DNA of 64,000 nucleotides from Psychrobacillus sp044762655. Lineage in GTDB: Bacteria; Bacillota; Bacilli; Bacillales_A; Planococcaceae. The stretch's first letter is position 1, and every line of letters starts with the position of its first letter. Under the pieces are notes generated by a model, which saw only the letters and a list, made by a program, of their open reading frames with translations, was not told where the DNA came from and ran no database searches. The stretch lies in assembly GCF_044762655.1 (NCBI RefSeq), contig NZ_JBIWER010000001.1, forward strand, positions 186,001-250,000. Direction: 5' to 3'. Shown one piece after another: positions 35,700-44,647 of the stretch. The position numbers and the translations under genes were made by a program.

Positions 35700-35728
35700 A
35701 TTATAGGTAAAGTATGGTGATGAGTCAA
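35700..35728 (-). promoter_or_regulatory. sigma-A promoter of the ileS T-box leader
   Basis: Minus-strand TTGACT (35723-35728) and a perfect TATAAT (35700-35705) are 17 bp apart, giving a start near 35693 at the edge of Stem I. Near-consensus housekeeping promoter. Confidence 0.85.
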
Positions 35729-35734
35729 GAAATG

Positions 35735-36244
35735 TTAATCTTCTGTTGCAGAAATACGCTTGATTGCTTCCGTATCTACATCATACTCCATTAAATGATT
35801 CCAGTCATCAGTGTTGATCAAGTCAAGCTGAGCTTCAATTAACATTTTAAAACGATTTCGGAAAACCTTCGATTGTTTTTTCAAGTCCTCGATTTCCAAT
35901 GCAATTTTTCTAGCTTTTGTTAGTGCTTCATTGACTATTCGATCGGCATTTTTCTCTGCCTCTTTCACAATAAGCTTTGCTTCTTTTTGTGAATTGCGAC
36001 GAACTTCTTCTGCTGCTTCTTGTGCAACAACAATTGACTTATGTAATGTCTCTTCAATCGAAGTAAAATGACCAACCTTTTCGCTAGAAGTTTTAAGCTT
36101 TGTTTCTAATTCCTTCTTTTCTTTCATTAAAATTTCAAGGTCTTTCATTATTTGGTCAAGGAATTCATTTACTTCGTCTTCATTGTAACCTCTAAATCCT
36201 TTACCAAATTCCTTGTTATGTATATCAAGTGGTGTTAGTGGCAT
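35735..36244 (-). CDS. divIVA: septum-site/polar determinant DivIVA
   Basis: Coiled-coil protein that recognises negatively curved membrane at septa and poles and anchors Min and chromosome-tethering proteins. The 169 residues start MPLTPLDIHNKEF followed by GFRGYNEDEVNEFLDQI, the membrane-binding head. Long charged coiled coils occupy about 25-150. The position between ylmH and ileS is conserved. GAAGGAGAT precedes the ATG. Confidence 0.96.
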   Translation of the reverse strand: MPLTPLDIHNKEFGKGFRGYNEDEVNEFLDQIMKDLEILMKEKKELETKLKTSSEKVGHFTSIEETLHKSIVVAQEAAEEVRRNSQKEAKLIVKEAEKNADRIVNEALTKARKIALEIEDLKKQSKVFRNRFKMLIEAQLDLINTDDWNHLMEYDVDTEAIKRISATED

Positions 36245-36287
36245 TTTAACATCTCCTTCACTTTACGATTCTTATATTCTTTCTACT

Positions 36288-36293
36288 ATTATA
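36288..36293 (-). promoter_or_regulatory. candidate -10 box for divIVA
   Basis: A perfect TATAAT lies on the minus strand about 45 bp before the divIVA start, in the gap after ylmH. No clear -35 is seen at 17 bp, so this is tentative. Confidence 0.35.
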
Positions 36294-36342
36294 CATTTCT
36301 AAAGAGCCGATTACATCTAAATTTGAAATATTCTTATTAAAA

Positions 36343-37131
36343 TCAGCTTTTTAGTTCTAACCTACCTATTTGTAGTCGGATTTTATCTTTTTTTGTTCTT
36401 CCTTCAATCATTAGTAATTTTACTCTACCAAGTCCTCTTATTGAGAGTAAATCTAGTTCTTGTAACTCAAGGGATACTTGATTCTTTTCAGACCAGTTAA
36501 CTTTGACCTTACCACTTTGAATGAGGGTGGCTGATTTTTGACGAGAAATATTAAAGATGGAGGCAATCACCGTATCTAATCGTAGGGAGCTAACCGTTAA
36601 AGTTTCGGATATCCATTCTTCTTGTTGCGTAAAATAATCGATTGGATTTTCTATTTCATTTATTTGAACCTTCACTTTCCCAATGGATGTGAAATTAGCA
36701 CGGACATAATCCATTACCTCTTCAGCAACAACAAATTGGATAGCACCATCCTGAACGCGAATATCACCAAATTTACTCCGATCAATCCCTAGTGACATCA
36801 TCGAACCAAGAACATCCTTATGCTTTAACGTTACAAATTTAGTAGGATAATGGACTTCCACTACTCTCATGGAGAAATCATTATTCGATGGAGTATAATA
36901 CGATGGAAACAGAAGAACTCTTTTCCTCTCTGCATCCTCTAGGGTACCTTCAGCCTTAGAACTAATATCCTCATGCTGCCTACGAATTGAGTCTACGATA
37001 AATTGCTGTCTAGGATCAAGAAAATCCGTTAGTTTAGGAGCATATCGATCCTCTACATCCCTCAGAATACTCACAATCTGTTCAATAAAAGGCTGCTCTT
37101 CTTTTCTAAAATGTTGCAATACATTCTCCAT
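36343..37131 (-). CDS. ylmH: S4-domain RNA-binding protein YlmH
   Basis: RNA-binding protein of the ylm cluster; in B. subtilis it has been linked to ribosome quality control and alanine tailing. I use the ATG at 37131 (MENVLQHF) with AAAGGGAA upstream rather than the in-frame TTG at 37149, giving 262 residues. N-terminal domain about 1-175 includes FLDPRQ; the C-terminal S4 domain (about 180-245) has LRLDTVIASIFNISRQKS and SGKVKVNW. The presence of rqcH in the same window is consistent with an RQC role. Confidence 0.92.
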   Translation of the reverse strand: MENVLQHFRKEEQPFIEQIVSILRDVEDRYAPKLTDFLDPRQQFIVDSIRRQHEDISSKAEGTLEDAERKRVLLFPSYYTPSNNDFSMRVVEVHYPTKFVTLKHKDVLGSMMSLGIDRSKFGDIRVQDGAIQFVVAEEVMDYVRANFTSIGKVKVQINEIENPIDYFTQQEEWISETLTVSSLRLDTVIASIFNISRQKSATLIQSGKVKVNWSEKNQVSLELQELDLLSIRGLGRVKLLMIEGRTKKDKIRLQIGRLELKS

Positions 37132-37178
37132 GATAAAATTCCCTTTCAACTATAGTAAAAAACCCCACGGAAGTGAGG

Positions 37179-37442
37179 TTAGATAATTGTATAAGCTAAA
37201 TAATATATACCGTTCATTGCAAGTCTAAGTACAAATATTGCCACAATAGGTGAGATATCAATCATACCTAGTGGAGGAATAATCTTTCTAAATGGTTGTA
37301 AGTATGGTTCACAAATTCTTGATAGAAACCTACCAAAACTCGAATGTTGAATGCTCGGTACCCATGACATTAAAATATAAGCAATTAATGCATATGTATA
37401 AATTTGAACACCCAAACTTAATAATGATAAAACGAATGCCAT
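37179..37442 (-). CDS. ylmG: YggT-family membrane protein
   Basis: Small membrane protein of 87 residues with two hydrophobic helices (about 3-27 and 64-85) joined by a loop containing SWVPSI and EPYLQPFRKIIPPLGMIDISPI, the YggT signature. The family is found next to sepF throughout Gram-positives and is thought to help in membrane or division functions, but no activity is established. Lies between sepF and ylmH. Confidence 0.94.
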   Translation of the reverse strand: MAFVLSLLSLGVQIYTYALIAYILMSWVPSIQHSSFGRFLSRICEPYLQPFRKIIPPLGMIDISPIVAIFVLRLAMNGIYYLAYTII

Positions 37443-37460
37443 AATTTTTTTACTCCTCTG

Positions 37461-37937
37461 TTAATCTAGGTCGTTATAGTAATAATCCGATATTGCACCA
37501 TCAACTTCTACTGAATCTGGAGCACATAGGAATATATCCGTACCTATTCTTTGTATATCTCCGCCTAAAGCGTACACGGTTCCACTTAAAAAGTCGATAA
37601 TACGGATTCCCTGCTCTTTATCAATGCGTTGCAGATTGACAATTACAGCTTTTTTGCCTTTTAAGTGTTCCGATATATCTTGTGCTTCTGCATACACTCT
37701 TGGCTCTATCAAAATTACTTTTGATGACTTTTGAACGTTTTGAATACTTACGAGATTAGGTGAATTTATTTCCTTAGGAATCGTATTGAATTTGCGTTCT
37801 TTAGGTGCTGTTTTAACTGATTGCTGTTTTATATTATCTACCGGCTTTTGTTGTTGAGGTCTTGACTGCTGCGTTTCTGATGTTTCCTCATCTTCTTCCA
37901 AGTAGAAGAAATTTTTCATCCAGTTTTTCATGCTCAC
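37461..37937 (-). CDS. sepF: cell division protein SepF
   Basis: Membrane-associated ring-forming protein that tethers and bundles FtsZ. The 158 residues begin with the amphipathic helix MSMKNWMKNFFYLEED, followed by a Gln/Pro-rich linker and the conserved SepF domain (about 68-150: KVILIEPRVYAEAQDISEHLKGKKAVIVNL in two halves, FLSGTVYALGGDIQRIG). The start is a GTG overlapping the ylmE stop (GTGA) and preceded by GGAGG; an ATG two codons later is the alternative. Confidence 0.95.
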   Translation of the reverse strand: MSMKNWMKNFFYLEEDEETSETQQSRPQQQKPVDNIKQQSVKTAPKERKFNTIPKEINSPNLVSIQNVQKSSKVILIEPRVYAEAQDISEHLKGKKAVIVNLQRIDKEQGIRIIDFLSGTVYALGGDIQRIGTDIFLCAPDSVEVDGAISDYYYNDLD

Positions 37938-38626
37938 TCAATTGCCTCCTTCTCTTTTCCTACCAATGCTGTTCCGATTCTTATAAATGTAGCACCTTCT
38001 TCTATCGCTATTTCAAAATCTCCAGACATTCCCATGGAAAGTTCTGTACACGGTGCGTTAGCTATTTGTTTTGCTGCAATTTTACTTTGAAGTTGTTTCA
38101 ATCTACGAAAAACATCACGAATGGTGGCTTCATCCTCCGTATTGGGGGCCATTGTCATTAAACCAACAATACGAATACGTTCATGGTTTTTAAGTTGATC
38201 TATGAATGCTTCGACTTCATCGATAGCAAGACCATGTTTTGATTCTTCCTGTGAGACATTTACTTGCACAAAGCAATCCTTTGTAAAAGTAGCTCTTTTT
38301 TCAATTTCATCCGCTAAGCTCATCCGGTCCAATGAATGAAGGAATTGAATATCGTTAATAACCGATTTAACTTTTCTAGTTTGTAATGTACCTATGTAAT
38401 GCCACTTTACATCATTAGAAATGGCATCTAATTTTTTTTTAAACCCTTCTGGTCTATTTTCTCCAAAGTGTAAAATACCAGTCTCAATTACTTCATTAGT
38501 TCGATTAACCGAAACTTCTTTCGTAACGGCAATCAATGTAACATCTTCTAATTTTCTATTTGCACGTTCGCTAGCTTTTTGAATACGTTGTGAAATATGT
38601 TCTAAATTTTGTTGTACGTTTGTCAT
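37934..38626 (-). CDS. ylmE: YggS-family pyridoxal-phosphate homeostasis protein
   Basis: PLP-binding protein with an alanine racemase-like N-terminal barrel but no known catalysis; loss of homologues disturbs vitamin B6 and amino-acid pools. The 230 residues contain the PLP lysine in VTLIAVTKEVS, HFGENRPEGF, WHYIGTLQTRK, GLMTMAP and the phosphate-binding SMGMSGDFEIAIEEGAT. In B. subtilis ylmD separates it from ylmC; that gene is absent here. Confidence 0.94.
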   Translation of the reverse strand: MTNVQQNLEHISQRIQKASERANRKLEDVTLIAVTKEVSVNRTNEVIETGILHFGENRPEGFKKKLDAISNDVKWHYIGTLQTRKVKSVINDIQFLHSLDRMSLADEIEKRATFTKDCFVQVNVSQEESKHGLAIDEVEAFIDQLKNHERIRIVGLMTMAPNTEDEATIRDVFRRLKQLQSKIAAKQIANAPCTELSMGMSGDFEIAIEEGATFIRIGTALVGKEKEAIE

Positions 38627-38705
38627 TCGAAACCCAACTTTTCATCATTTGTTTTGTTTATTGTATCAATGAAAAGCCGTTTTATCAATGATGAACATTG
38701 GAAGT

Positions 38706-38942
38706 CTATGTTTTTGTTACAATTATAACATCTTTTCCAATTATCGCTATATTTTGTACGGCTATTTTCCTCGTGTCTCTTTTTTTGTTGAAAAAAGATG
38801 GGTAAGCTCCATTTTCTTCCACTAAAAAGGAAATAATGTATCCCGTGTCTTTATCGATTTCCGCATCCACAATATATCCTAATAATTGCCCACTTTTCGC
38901 TTCTATCACTTCTTTTTGCTGTGCATCTGAAAATTTCATCAT
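38706..38942 (-). CDS. ylmC: YlmC/YmxH-family PRC-barrel sporulation protein
   Basis: The 78 residues form a PRC-barrel-like beta protein: FSDAQQKEVIEAKSGQLLGYIVDAEIDKDTGYI, then FLVEENG, and a C-terminal strand pair ending VQNIAIIGKDVIIV. This matches the YlmC/YmxH family, whose genes are usually beside sigG and linked to sporulation, with no biochemical role known. Start has tandem ATGs with GGGGG upstream. It lies after sigG, beyond the hairpin at 38976-39013. Confidence 0.85.
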   Translation of the reverse strand: MMKFSDAQQKEVIEAKSGQLLGYIVDAEIDKDTGYIISFLVEENGAYPSFFNKKRDTRKIAVQNIAIIGKDVIIVTKT

Positions 38943-38975
38943 AGTCCCCCTTTATACATTATATGAATGAAAATG

Positions 38976-39013
38976 AAAAAAACGCTTTTTTCTAGAAAGA
39001 AAAAAGCGTTTTT
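38976..39013 (-). terminator. sigG terminator
   Basis: AAAAACGCTTTTTT (38978-38991) and AAAAAAGCGTTTTT (39000-39013) are exact reverse complements, and the minus strand ends in a long T-run. The hairpin sits 7 bp after the sigG stop. Confidence 0.85.
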
Positions 39014-39019
39014 ATAACC

Positions 39020-39799
39020 TTAGGGATTTAATTGACTTTGAATAGTTGATAAAGCACTCTTTTCTAATCGCGAAATCTGTGCTTGTGATAACCCTAAATC
39101 CATTGCAATTTCAGTTTGTGTAGCTCCATAGTAAATTCTTTTCGTTAGTATTTTCTTTTGCCTTGTATCTAGCTTTTGAAAACTTTCTTTCACAGTAAAA
39201 TAAGTGACCCATTGATCTTCAGATACATCATTATCGCATAATTGGTCCATCATATATATAGCGTCCCCACCGTCACTGAATATTGGCTCTTGTAACGATA
39301 CAGGATCCTGAATAGCATCTAAAGCAATCAATATATCCTCCACTGGTATATCTAGCTCTTTAGATAGGTCATCCAATGTAGGCTCTTGTAAATGCTCGTT
39401 GATAAACTGTTCCTTCGCTTTCATAGCTTTATATGCAATATCTCTTAACGATCTTGATACTCTCACTGAGTGGTGATCACGTAAATGTCTTTTTATTTCT
39501 CCAATTATCATCGGAACTGCATACGTAGAAAAACGGACGTTATGCTTTAGATCGAAATTCTCAATTGACTTGATTAGCCCAATGCAACCAACTTGAAACA
39601 AATCATCTGCTTGCTCTCCGCGATATGCAAATCTTTGAACTAGGCTTAAAACTAACCTTAAATTACACATAACTAGTTCATCTTTAACAGAGTCTTCACC
39701 AGCTTGTAATCGAATAAACAAATCTTTCATTTCTTCATGCTTAAGTAAAGGAAGCTTAGATGTATCAATGCCGCATAATTCAACTTTTGTTCTCGTCAT
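39020..39799 (-). CDS. sigG: sporulation sigma factor sigma-G
   Basis: Late forespore sigma factor that drives SASP and germination genes. The 259 residues begin MTRTKVELCGIDTSKLPLL, nearly the B. subtilis N-terminus. Region 2 includes CNLRLVLSLVQRFAYRGE and DDLFQVGCIGLIKSIENFDL. Region 4 has the helix-turn-helix ATQTEIAMDLGLSQAQISRLEKSAL. Downstream of sigE as usual. The SASP at 14930 is a likely target. Confidence 0.97.
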   Translation of the reverse strand: MTRTKVELCGIDTSKLPLLKHEEMKDLFIRLQAGEDSVKDELVMCNLRLVLSLVQRFAYRGEQADDLFQVGCIGLIKSIENFDLKHNVRFSTYAVPMIIGEIKRHLRDHHSVRVSRSLRDIAYKAMKAKEQFINEHLQEPTLDDLSKELDIPVEDILIALDAIQDPVSLQEPIFSDGGDAIYMMDQLCDNDVSEDQWVTYFTVKESFQKLDTRQKKILTKRIYYGATQTEIAMDLGLSQAQISRLEKSALSTIQSQLNP

Positions 39800-39888
39800 A
39801 GATCTTCCTCCGGACTTTTTAATTGTTCTAAGTCAGTTTGTCCGGGAAAGAAAAGATTATTCTTTTCGATTCTATCCAATTTCAACCA

Positions 39889-40596
39889 TTAGGCAATTGG
39901 TTCGTTTAATAGCTCCTTTAAATCTAAAATGATTTTCTTTTCTAAGCGAGAAATATATGATTGCGAAATACCTAGATGATCGGCTACTTCCTTTTGTGTC
40001 ATTTCTTCTTTACCATTCAACCCAAATCGACATTGCATAATATACTTTTCTCTATTACCTAGAAGATTTATCGCTTCAAATACATGTTGACGCTCCAGCT
40101 TTTTTTCCACATCTTCAATGATTAAATCTTCGCTCGTTCCTAATATATCTGAAAGCAATAGTTCATTCCCATCAGAATCTGAATTTAAAGGTTCATCAAA
40201 AGAGACTTCAGACTTCATCCGATTAGTTTTTCGTAGGTGCATTAAAATTTCGTTCTCTATACATCTAGAAGCATAAGTTGCAAGCTTAATACCTTTTTCA
40301 AGATTAAATGTCTCTACAGCCTTGATAAGCCCGATAGAACCTATACTGATAAGATCCTCTATATTCGTGTTTGTTTGATCAAATCTTCTCGCAATATAGA
40401 CAACCAACCTTAAATTTCGTTCGATTAATACATCTCTAGCATGTTCATCGCCGTCCATAAATGCCAGCAGCATTTCTCGCTCTTCTTCTCTCGATAATGG
40501 CTTTGGCAAAGATTCATTGCCACCTATATAATGTACACTTTTTCGCCTAAAAGAAAGAACCCAATAGTAAATCTTACGCATCCATTTCATCAGCAT
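39889..40596 (-). CDS. sigE: sporulation sigma factor sigma-E (pro-protein)
   Basis: Early mother-cell sigma factor, made as inactive pro-sigma-E. The 235 residues start with a short hydrophobic, basic pro-region, and the sequence then reads SVHYIGGNESLPKPLS, so SpoIIGA should cut near residues 21-23. Region 2 has ERNLRLVVYIARRFDQT and DLISIGSIGLIKAVETFNLEKG; region 4 has MTQKEVADHLGISQSYISRLEKKI. Overlaps its processing protease gene by 1 bp. Confidence 0.97.
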   Translation of the reverse strand: MLMKWMRKIYYWVLSFRRKSVHYIGGNESLPKPLSREEEREMLLAFMDGDEHARDVLIERNLRLVVYIARRFDQTNTNIEDLISIGSIGLIKAVETFNLEKGIKLATYASRCIENEILMHLRKTNRMKSEVSFDEPLNSDSDGNELLLSDILGTSEDLIIEDVEKKLERQHVFEAINLLGNREKYIMQCRFGLNGKEEMTQKEVADHLGISQSYISRLEKKIILDLKELLNEPIA

Positions 40597-41438
40597 TACC
40601 CTACACTCCTTTTCTTCAAATGAAAATATGAGGAACTATGCAATATTCCATCTGCTTCATGTGGAAACTTTTCTTTTGCTCTCGTCATTACAATATAACC
40701 TTTAGGTAAAGCCTGATCGCCAATTATCCATTGGTCATACTTAATACCAACAACCCAAGTTTTGTGTTTGTGAATCGTAGCAAGTGGGATTAATCGAACC
40801 TTAGTTGCATATTCTTTAGGAATCTTATCTAGTCCGGTCATTCCATCAAACTCCCAATCCCTAATTGCTTCAAATAGCGCTGGTGGCAAAACTTCTTGCA
40901 GCATTTCTGCAGCCACAAAGTGGACAGGATCATTTGATAACGGTTCCGTACACACATTTCCAGAGTCTATAAAAAGAGTTAGTTCCTTAGAAACGCCAAA
41001 TAGCGTAATATTCGATGGATACAAAAGCTCCCTTTCTGATTGAGCGATATTCAAATGAAGTACATGCTTGGCCAAAAAATATAAACCGCCAGTTGCGATT
41101 AAAGCAAAGTTGATGATCATAAACAAGTTACTACTATTGACGTATAAAGGAGCAATAGCTGTTAGCAAACCGCCAGCAAAAACACTAGCTAGCAATGTTA
41201 AAATAATTGCTTTTATTATTTGTGAACGTTTTTTCCAAAAAGCAATAAGAATCATTGCAAAAAAAGACAAAAATACAGTACTCATAGAATGAGAGAAAAC
41301 AACTGTGATTACTCCTGCAGTTAGAGCAGAAAGGAATAAATACCTTTTCTGATTTTCAATCCATCCAATTTTATTGGCAAATGCCAAAACGGTATAGTTG
41401 AAAAAAGTATTGGTTACAATCATTACTTCCGCGTACAT
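40596..41438 (-). CDS. spoIIGA: sigma-E processing aspartic peptidase SpoIIGA
   Basis: Septal membrane protease that activates pro-sigma-E after a signal from the forespore. The 280 residues have about five N-terminal membrane helices (1-145) and a C-terminal aspartic protease-like domain whose catalytic motif is LTLFIDSGNVCTEPLS. GGAGGG precedes the ATG. It forms the spoIIG operon with sigE, probably under Spo0A control through the box at 41485-41494. Confidence 0.95.
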   Translation of the reverse strand: MYAEVMIVTNTFFNYTVLAFANKIGWIENQKRYLFLSALTAGVITVVFSHSMSTVFLSFFAMILIAFWKKRSQIIKAIILTLLASVFAGGLLTAIAPLYVNSSNLFMIINFALIATGGLYFLAKHVLHLNIAQSERELLYPSNITLFGVSKELTLFIDSGNVCTEPLSNDPVHFVAAEMLQEVLPPALFEAIRDWEFDGMTGLDKIPKEYATKVRLIPLATIHKHKTWVVGIKYDQWIIGDQALPKGYIVMTRAKEKFPHEADGILHSSSYFHLKKRSVG

Positions 41439-41484
41439 AATTTCCCTCCTTTTGACTAAAGCTTAGCATCAAAAGTATAAGAAA

Positions 41485-41494
41485 TTTGTCAAAA
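41485..41494 (+). promoter_or_regulatory. Spo0A box upstream of spoIIGA
   Basis: TTTGTCAAAA fits the extended 0A box TTTGTCRAAA exactly, 47 bp before the spoIIGA start. Its complement contains TTGACA, so box and -35 element overlap. A weaker half-match (ATGTCGTA on the minus strand) is near 41519-41526. Confidence 0.65.
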
Positions 41495-41596
41495 GAACGT
41501 TCAAAAACATTCTTTTTTTACGACATAATACTAATGGTAAGAAAAACCGGGTAAAAAATATGCCCGATTCTTTAAAAACAAAAAATCTAGATATGC

Positions 41597-41633
41597 ATTG
41601 TTTTCCGCTCCAGTCGGACGCTTTCCGTAGGCA
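41597..41633 (+). repeat. truncated copy of the GC-rich intergenic repeat
   Basis: ATTGTTTTCCGCTCC followed by GTCGGACGCTTTCCGTAGGCA matches the start and core of the family, then the match stops. It lies just downstream of the ftsZ terminator. Confidence 0.75.
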
Positions 41634-41664
41634 GTAATCTCTAAACATTTTTATACTTTCTTTC

Positions 41665-41693
41665 AAAAAAAAAACAACCACCGAAGTGATTGC
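41665..41693 (-). terminator. ftsZ terminator
   Basis: On the minus strand GCAATCAC, tetraloop TTCG, GTGGTTGT forms an 8-bp stem (with G-U pairs) followed by a run of ten T. It begins 13 bp after the ftsZ stop and separates the division cluster from spoIIG. Confidence 0.9.
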
Positions 41694-41706
41694 TTTTGTA
41701 TTTCTA

Positions 41707-42864
41707 TTAGTTTCTGCGTTGACGATTTCTTAAGAATGTTGGGATGTCTAATGCATCCTCTGTCTGGTTATGAGATACATGGCGATCTTGTTGAGGAGCC
41801 TGTTGTTGCGGCACTTCTTCTTTACGTTGTTCTCGGATAGGTGCTGCTGTTGGTTGTGGTGCTCTGTTTCCACCGAACCCAGTGCTTCGTGGTTGTTTTT
41901 GATTAATAAGCTCTTCATTGAATCCAGTTGCAATTACCGTTACAACTATTTCATCCTTCAAGTTATCGTTAATAACCGAACCGAAAATCATGTTCACTTC
42001 TTCATCTGATGCAGAGGCAACGATATCGGCTGCTTCCTGAACTTCAAATAGACTTAAGTTAGAACCACCAGTAATATTCATCAAGACACCTGTTGCACCA
42101 TCGATTGATGTTTCAAGCAATGGACTTGAAATAGCTTTTTTGGCAGCTTCTGCAGCACGATTTTCTCCGGCAGAAATACCAATACCCATAAGTGCCGCGC
42201 CTTTATTGGACATGATTGTTTTTACATCTGCAAAGTCAAGATTGATAAGACCAGGTACAGCGATCAAATCTGAAATACCTTGAACCCCTTGGCGTAACAC
42301 ATTATCTGCTTCTCTGAATGCTTCTATCATCGGCGTGTTTTTATCTACTATTTCCAACAAACGGTCATTTGGAATGACGATTAAAGTGTCTACTGACTCT
42401 TTCATCATTCCAATTCCGCCTACTGCTTGTGTAGAACGTTTGCGACCTTCGAAAGTAAATGGACGTGTTACAACACCTACTGTTAATGACCCTAAATCAC
42501 GTGCAATCTGAGCAATGACTGGTGCTGCGCCAGTTCCAGTTCCGCCACCCATACCCGCTGTGACAAAGACCATATCTGCTCCTCTTAGTGCTTCCTCGAT
42601 CAATTCTTTACTTTCTTCTGCAGCTTTTTTCCCTACTTCAGGGTTTGCACCCGCACCCAGTCCGCGAGTTAGTTTTCCGCCAATTTGCAGCCTTACTTCT
42701 GCTTTTGACATATTAAGAGCTTGGGCATCTGTATTAACCGCAATGAAATCTACTCCTTGAACACCATGTTCAATCATACGATTTACAGCGTTATTACCGC
42801 CCCCACCTACTCCAATAACTTTAATGATCGCTAATTGATCTTCATTTGTTTCAAATTCTAACAT
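41707..42864 (-). CDS. ftsZ: cell division GTPase FtsZ
   Basis: Tubulin-like GTPase that polymerises into the Z ring. The 385 residues show IKVIGVGGGGNNAVNRMI, the tubulin signature GMGGGTGTGAAPVIA, the T7-loop region NLDFADVKTIMSNKGAALMGIG, a Gln/Pro-rich linker (about 325-370) and the C-terminal peptide DIPTFLRNRQRR that binds FtsA and SepF. Last gene of the division cluster, 42 bp after ftsA. Confidence 0.98.
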   Translation of the reverse strand: MLEFETNEDQLAIIKVIGVGGGGNNAVNRMIEHGVQGVDFIAVNTDAQALNMSKAEVRLQIGGKLTRGLGAGANPEVGKKAAEESKELIEEALRGADMVFVTAGMGGGTGTGAAPVIAQIARDLGSLTVGVVTRPFTFEGRKRSTQAVGGIGMMKESVDTLIVIPNDRLLEIVDKNTPMIEAFREADNVLRQGVQGISDLIAVPGLINLDFADVKTIMSNKGAALMGIGISAGENRAAEAAKKAISSPLLETSIDGATGVLMNITGGSNLSLFEVQEAADIVASASDEEVNMIFGSVINDNLKDEIVVTVIATGFNEELINQKQPRSTGFGGNRAPQPTAAPIREQRKEEVPQQQAPQQDRHVSHNQTEDALDIPTFLRNRQRRN

Positions 42865-42906
42865 GCTATTGCCTCCTATGCTCTCTCCGCTATGATAAAG
42901 GGTTTG

Positions 42907-44196
42907 TTATTCAAAAAACTTGTCAAAAAATCTCTTTGCTTTTGTCATTGCACTATCTTTGTGTTCATTAGTCGTTTGAGCAGTTTGTTTTTGTTTTTTA
43001 GATGTCGCAACCGCTTCATTTGGAACCGAATGCGCTAACGCATGGCTAGTACCAATTTTACCATAGAAAAGGTCTTCTTTATAGGCATATCTTATAAGAC
43101 CAACTGCGGTCGTATATTGTGGCTCTCGAACTCCAATATAATCTGGAGTATATAATCTTACTCTTGTTTGAAGAATATGTCTTGCCAGCTGTCCTAAGCC
43201 TTCAAGTTTAGAAACCCCACCAGTAATGACCACTCCTCCTGGTAAGTCCTGTAAACCAAGTCGATAGAATTCTTCCAGAACCAGTTCAAATAGTTCTTCA
43301 AGTCGAACCCCTATGATTTCTGCAATATATCGCTGAGAGTATTGTTCTTTCATATCTGCACCTATTACAGGTACTTCAAATAATTCATCATCGGAAGCAT
43401 CATCATAGAACGCATGTCCATATTTTAATTTAATCATTTCAGCTTGTTCAGTTGGTGTTTTCAATACAATCGATAAATCTTTTGTAATATGATCTCCACC
43501 TACTGGAATTACTGAAGTATTTATTAAGTGACCTTCATTGAAAATGGCAATTGTCGTGGATCCTCCGCCTATATCAATATAGGCTGTTCCATGATTCTTT
43601 TCATCCTCTGTTAATGCAAAATAACCGCCTGCTAAAGGCTGTAGATAAATCTCTCTTATTTGGAGACCAGCTCGTTCCACACATCTTAACACGTTATGTA
43701 AAATTGTTTTGGATGTAGTCATCATAATACCGTCTAGTTCCAAACGGGTGCCGATCATTCCACGCGGATCTTTAATTTCCTCTAAATGATCAACGATGAA
43801 TTGTTTAGTTGCTATGTTAATAAGCTCTCTCTCAGGAGGAATAGACATCACTTGTGCAGACTCAATAACGCGCTCTAAGTCACCGTCTGTAATTTCTCTG
43901 TCCTCTCGATTAACAGCTACTACACCTTTAACATTTTGTATGTTTGCCATATTTGCAGGAATGCCTAAAACTATTTCATTAATAGACATGCCGATCATTC
44001 TTTCGGCTTCACTTACGGCTTTTTTGATAGATTGTACAGTTGCGTCTATATCAACAATGGTGCCTTTTCTTATTCCGTTTGATTTTACATTTCCTACACC
44101 TATTACATGCAGCGAGTCATCATTCATTTCTCCGATTAAAACTTTGATAGAAGATGACCCAATATCTAGTGATACGTATAATTCTGATTGATTCAA
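42907..44196 (-). CDS. ftsA: cell division protein FtsA
   Basis: Actin-like ATPase that anchors FtsZ to the membrane. The 429 residues include the phosphate 1 motif YVSLDIGSSSIKVLIGE, domain 1C with NREDREITDGDL, the phosphate 2 motif GTAYIDIGGGSTTIAIF, and GGVVITGGVSKLEGL. A C-terminal amphipathic helix (KAKRFFDKFFE) forms the membrane tether. The start is TTG at 44196, with AGGAGG nine bases before it. Confidence 0.97.
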   Translation of the reverse strand: MNQSELYVSLDIGSSSIKVLIGEMNDDSLHVIGVGNVKSNGIRKGTIVDIDATVQSIKKAVSEAERMIGMSINEIVLGIPANMANIQNVKGVVAVNREDREITDGDLERVIESAQVMSIPPERELINIATKQFIVDHLEEIKDPRGMIGTRLELDGIMMTTSKTILHNVLRCVERAGLQIREIYLQPLAGGYFALTEDEKNHGTAYIDIGGGSTTIAIFNEGHLINTSVIPVGGDHITKDLSIVLKTPTEQAEMIKLKYGHAFYDDASDDELFEVPVIGADMKEQYSQRYIAEIIGVRLEELFELVLEEFYRLGLQDLPGGVVITGGVSKLEGLGQLARHILQTRVRLYTPDYIGVREPQYTTAVGLIRYAYKEDLFYGKIGTSHALAHSVPNEAVATSKKQKQTAQTTNEHKDSAMTKAKRFFDKFFE

Positions 44197-44295
44197 CCCG
44201 TGGCACCTCCTAATAACTATTTATTTATTATTCTAGTGTAAAAACAGTATAAAGTCTAAAATTTTCTAAAGAAATAATCAATTTCTTCATAAAAA

Positions 44296-44646
44296 CTATT
44301 GATTTTTTCTTTCTGACCATTTTGTTAGCAAAATCCGACGAATTACTGCAATATTTTGAAATAACCGCACTCCAAAAGCAAATATCGCTGCTAAGTATAA
44401 ATCTATTCCTAAGTGTACACCTAAAAACGCTAGAGCTGCTGCAAGACCTATGTTGAAGAAAAATCCTGAAACAAACACTTTGTCATCATAGACATGCTGG
44501 AGATGAGCACGTATTCCTCCAAATAGCGTATCGAGTGCTGCCAATACCGCTATAGATAAATAGCTTTCATATATTTCTGGTATCTGTATTTCAGTTAACA
44601 AACCGAGGGAAATCCCAAGTATCAGTCCTAATAATGGCAACCACAT
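44296..44646 (-). CDS. sbp: small basic membrane protein Sbp (DUF1290)
   Basis: 116-residue membrane protein with four hydrophobic segments and the DUF1290 features MWLPLLGLILGISLGLL, EIYESYLSIAVLAALDTLFGGIRA and FGVRLFQNIAVIRR. The gene sits between ylxX and ftsA, as in other Bacillales. Function unknown; the conserved position suggests a link with division. Confidence 0.93.
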   Translation of the reverse strand: MWLPLLGLILGISLGLLTEIQIPEIYESYLSIAVLAALDTLFGGIRAHLQHVYDDKVFVSGFFFNIGLAAALAFLGVHLGIDLYLAAIFAFGVRLFQNIAVIRRILLTKWSERKNQ

Positions 44647-44647
44647 T

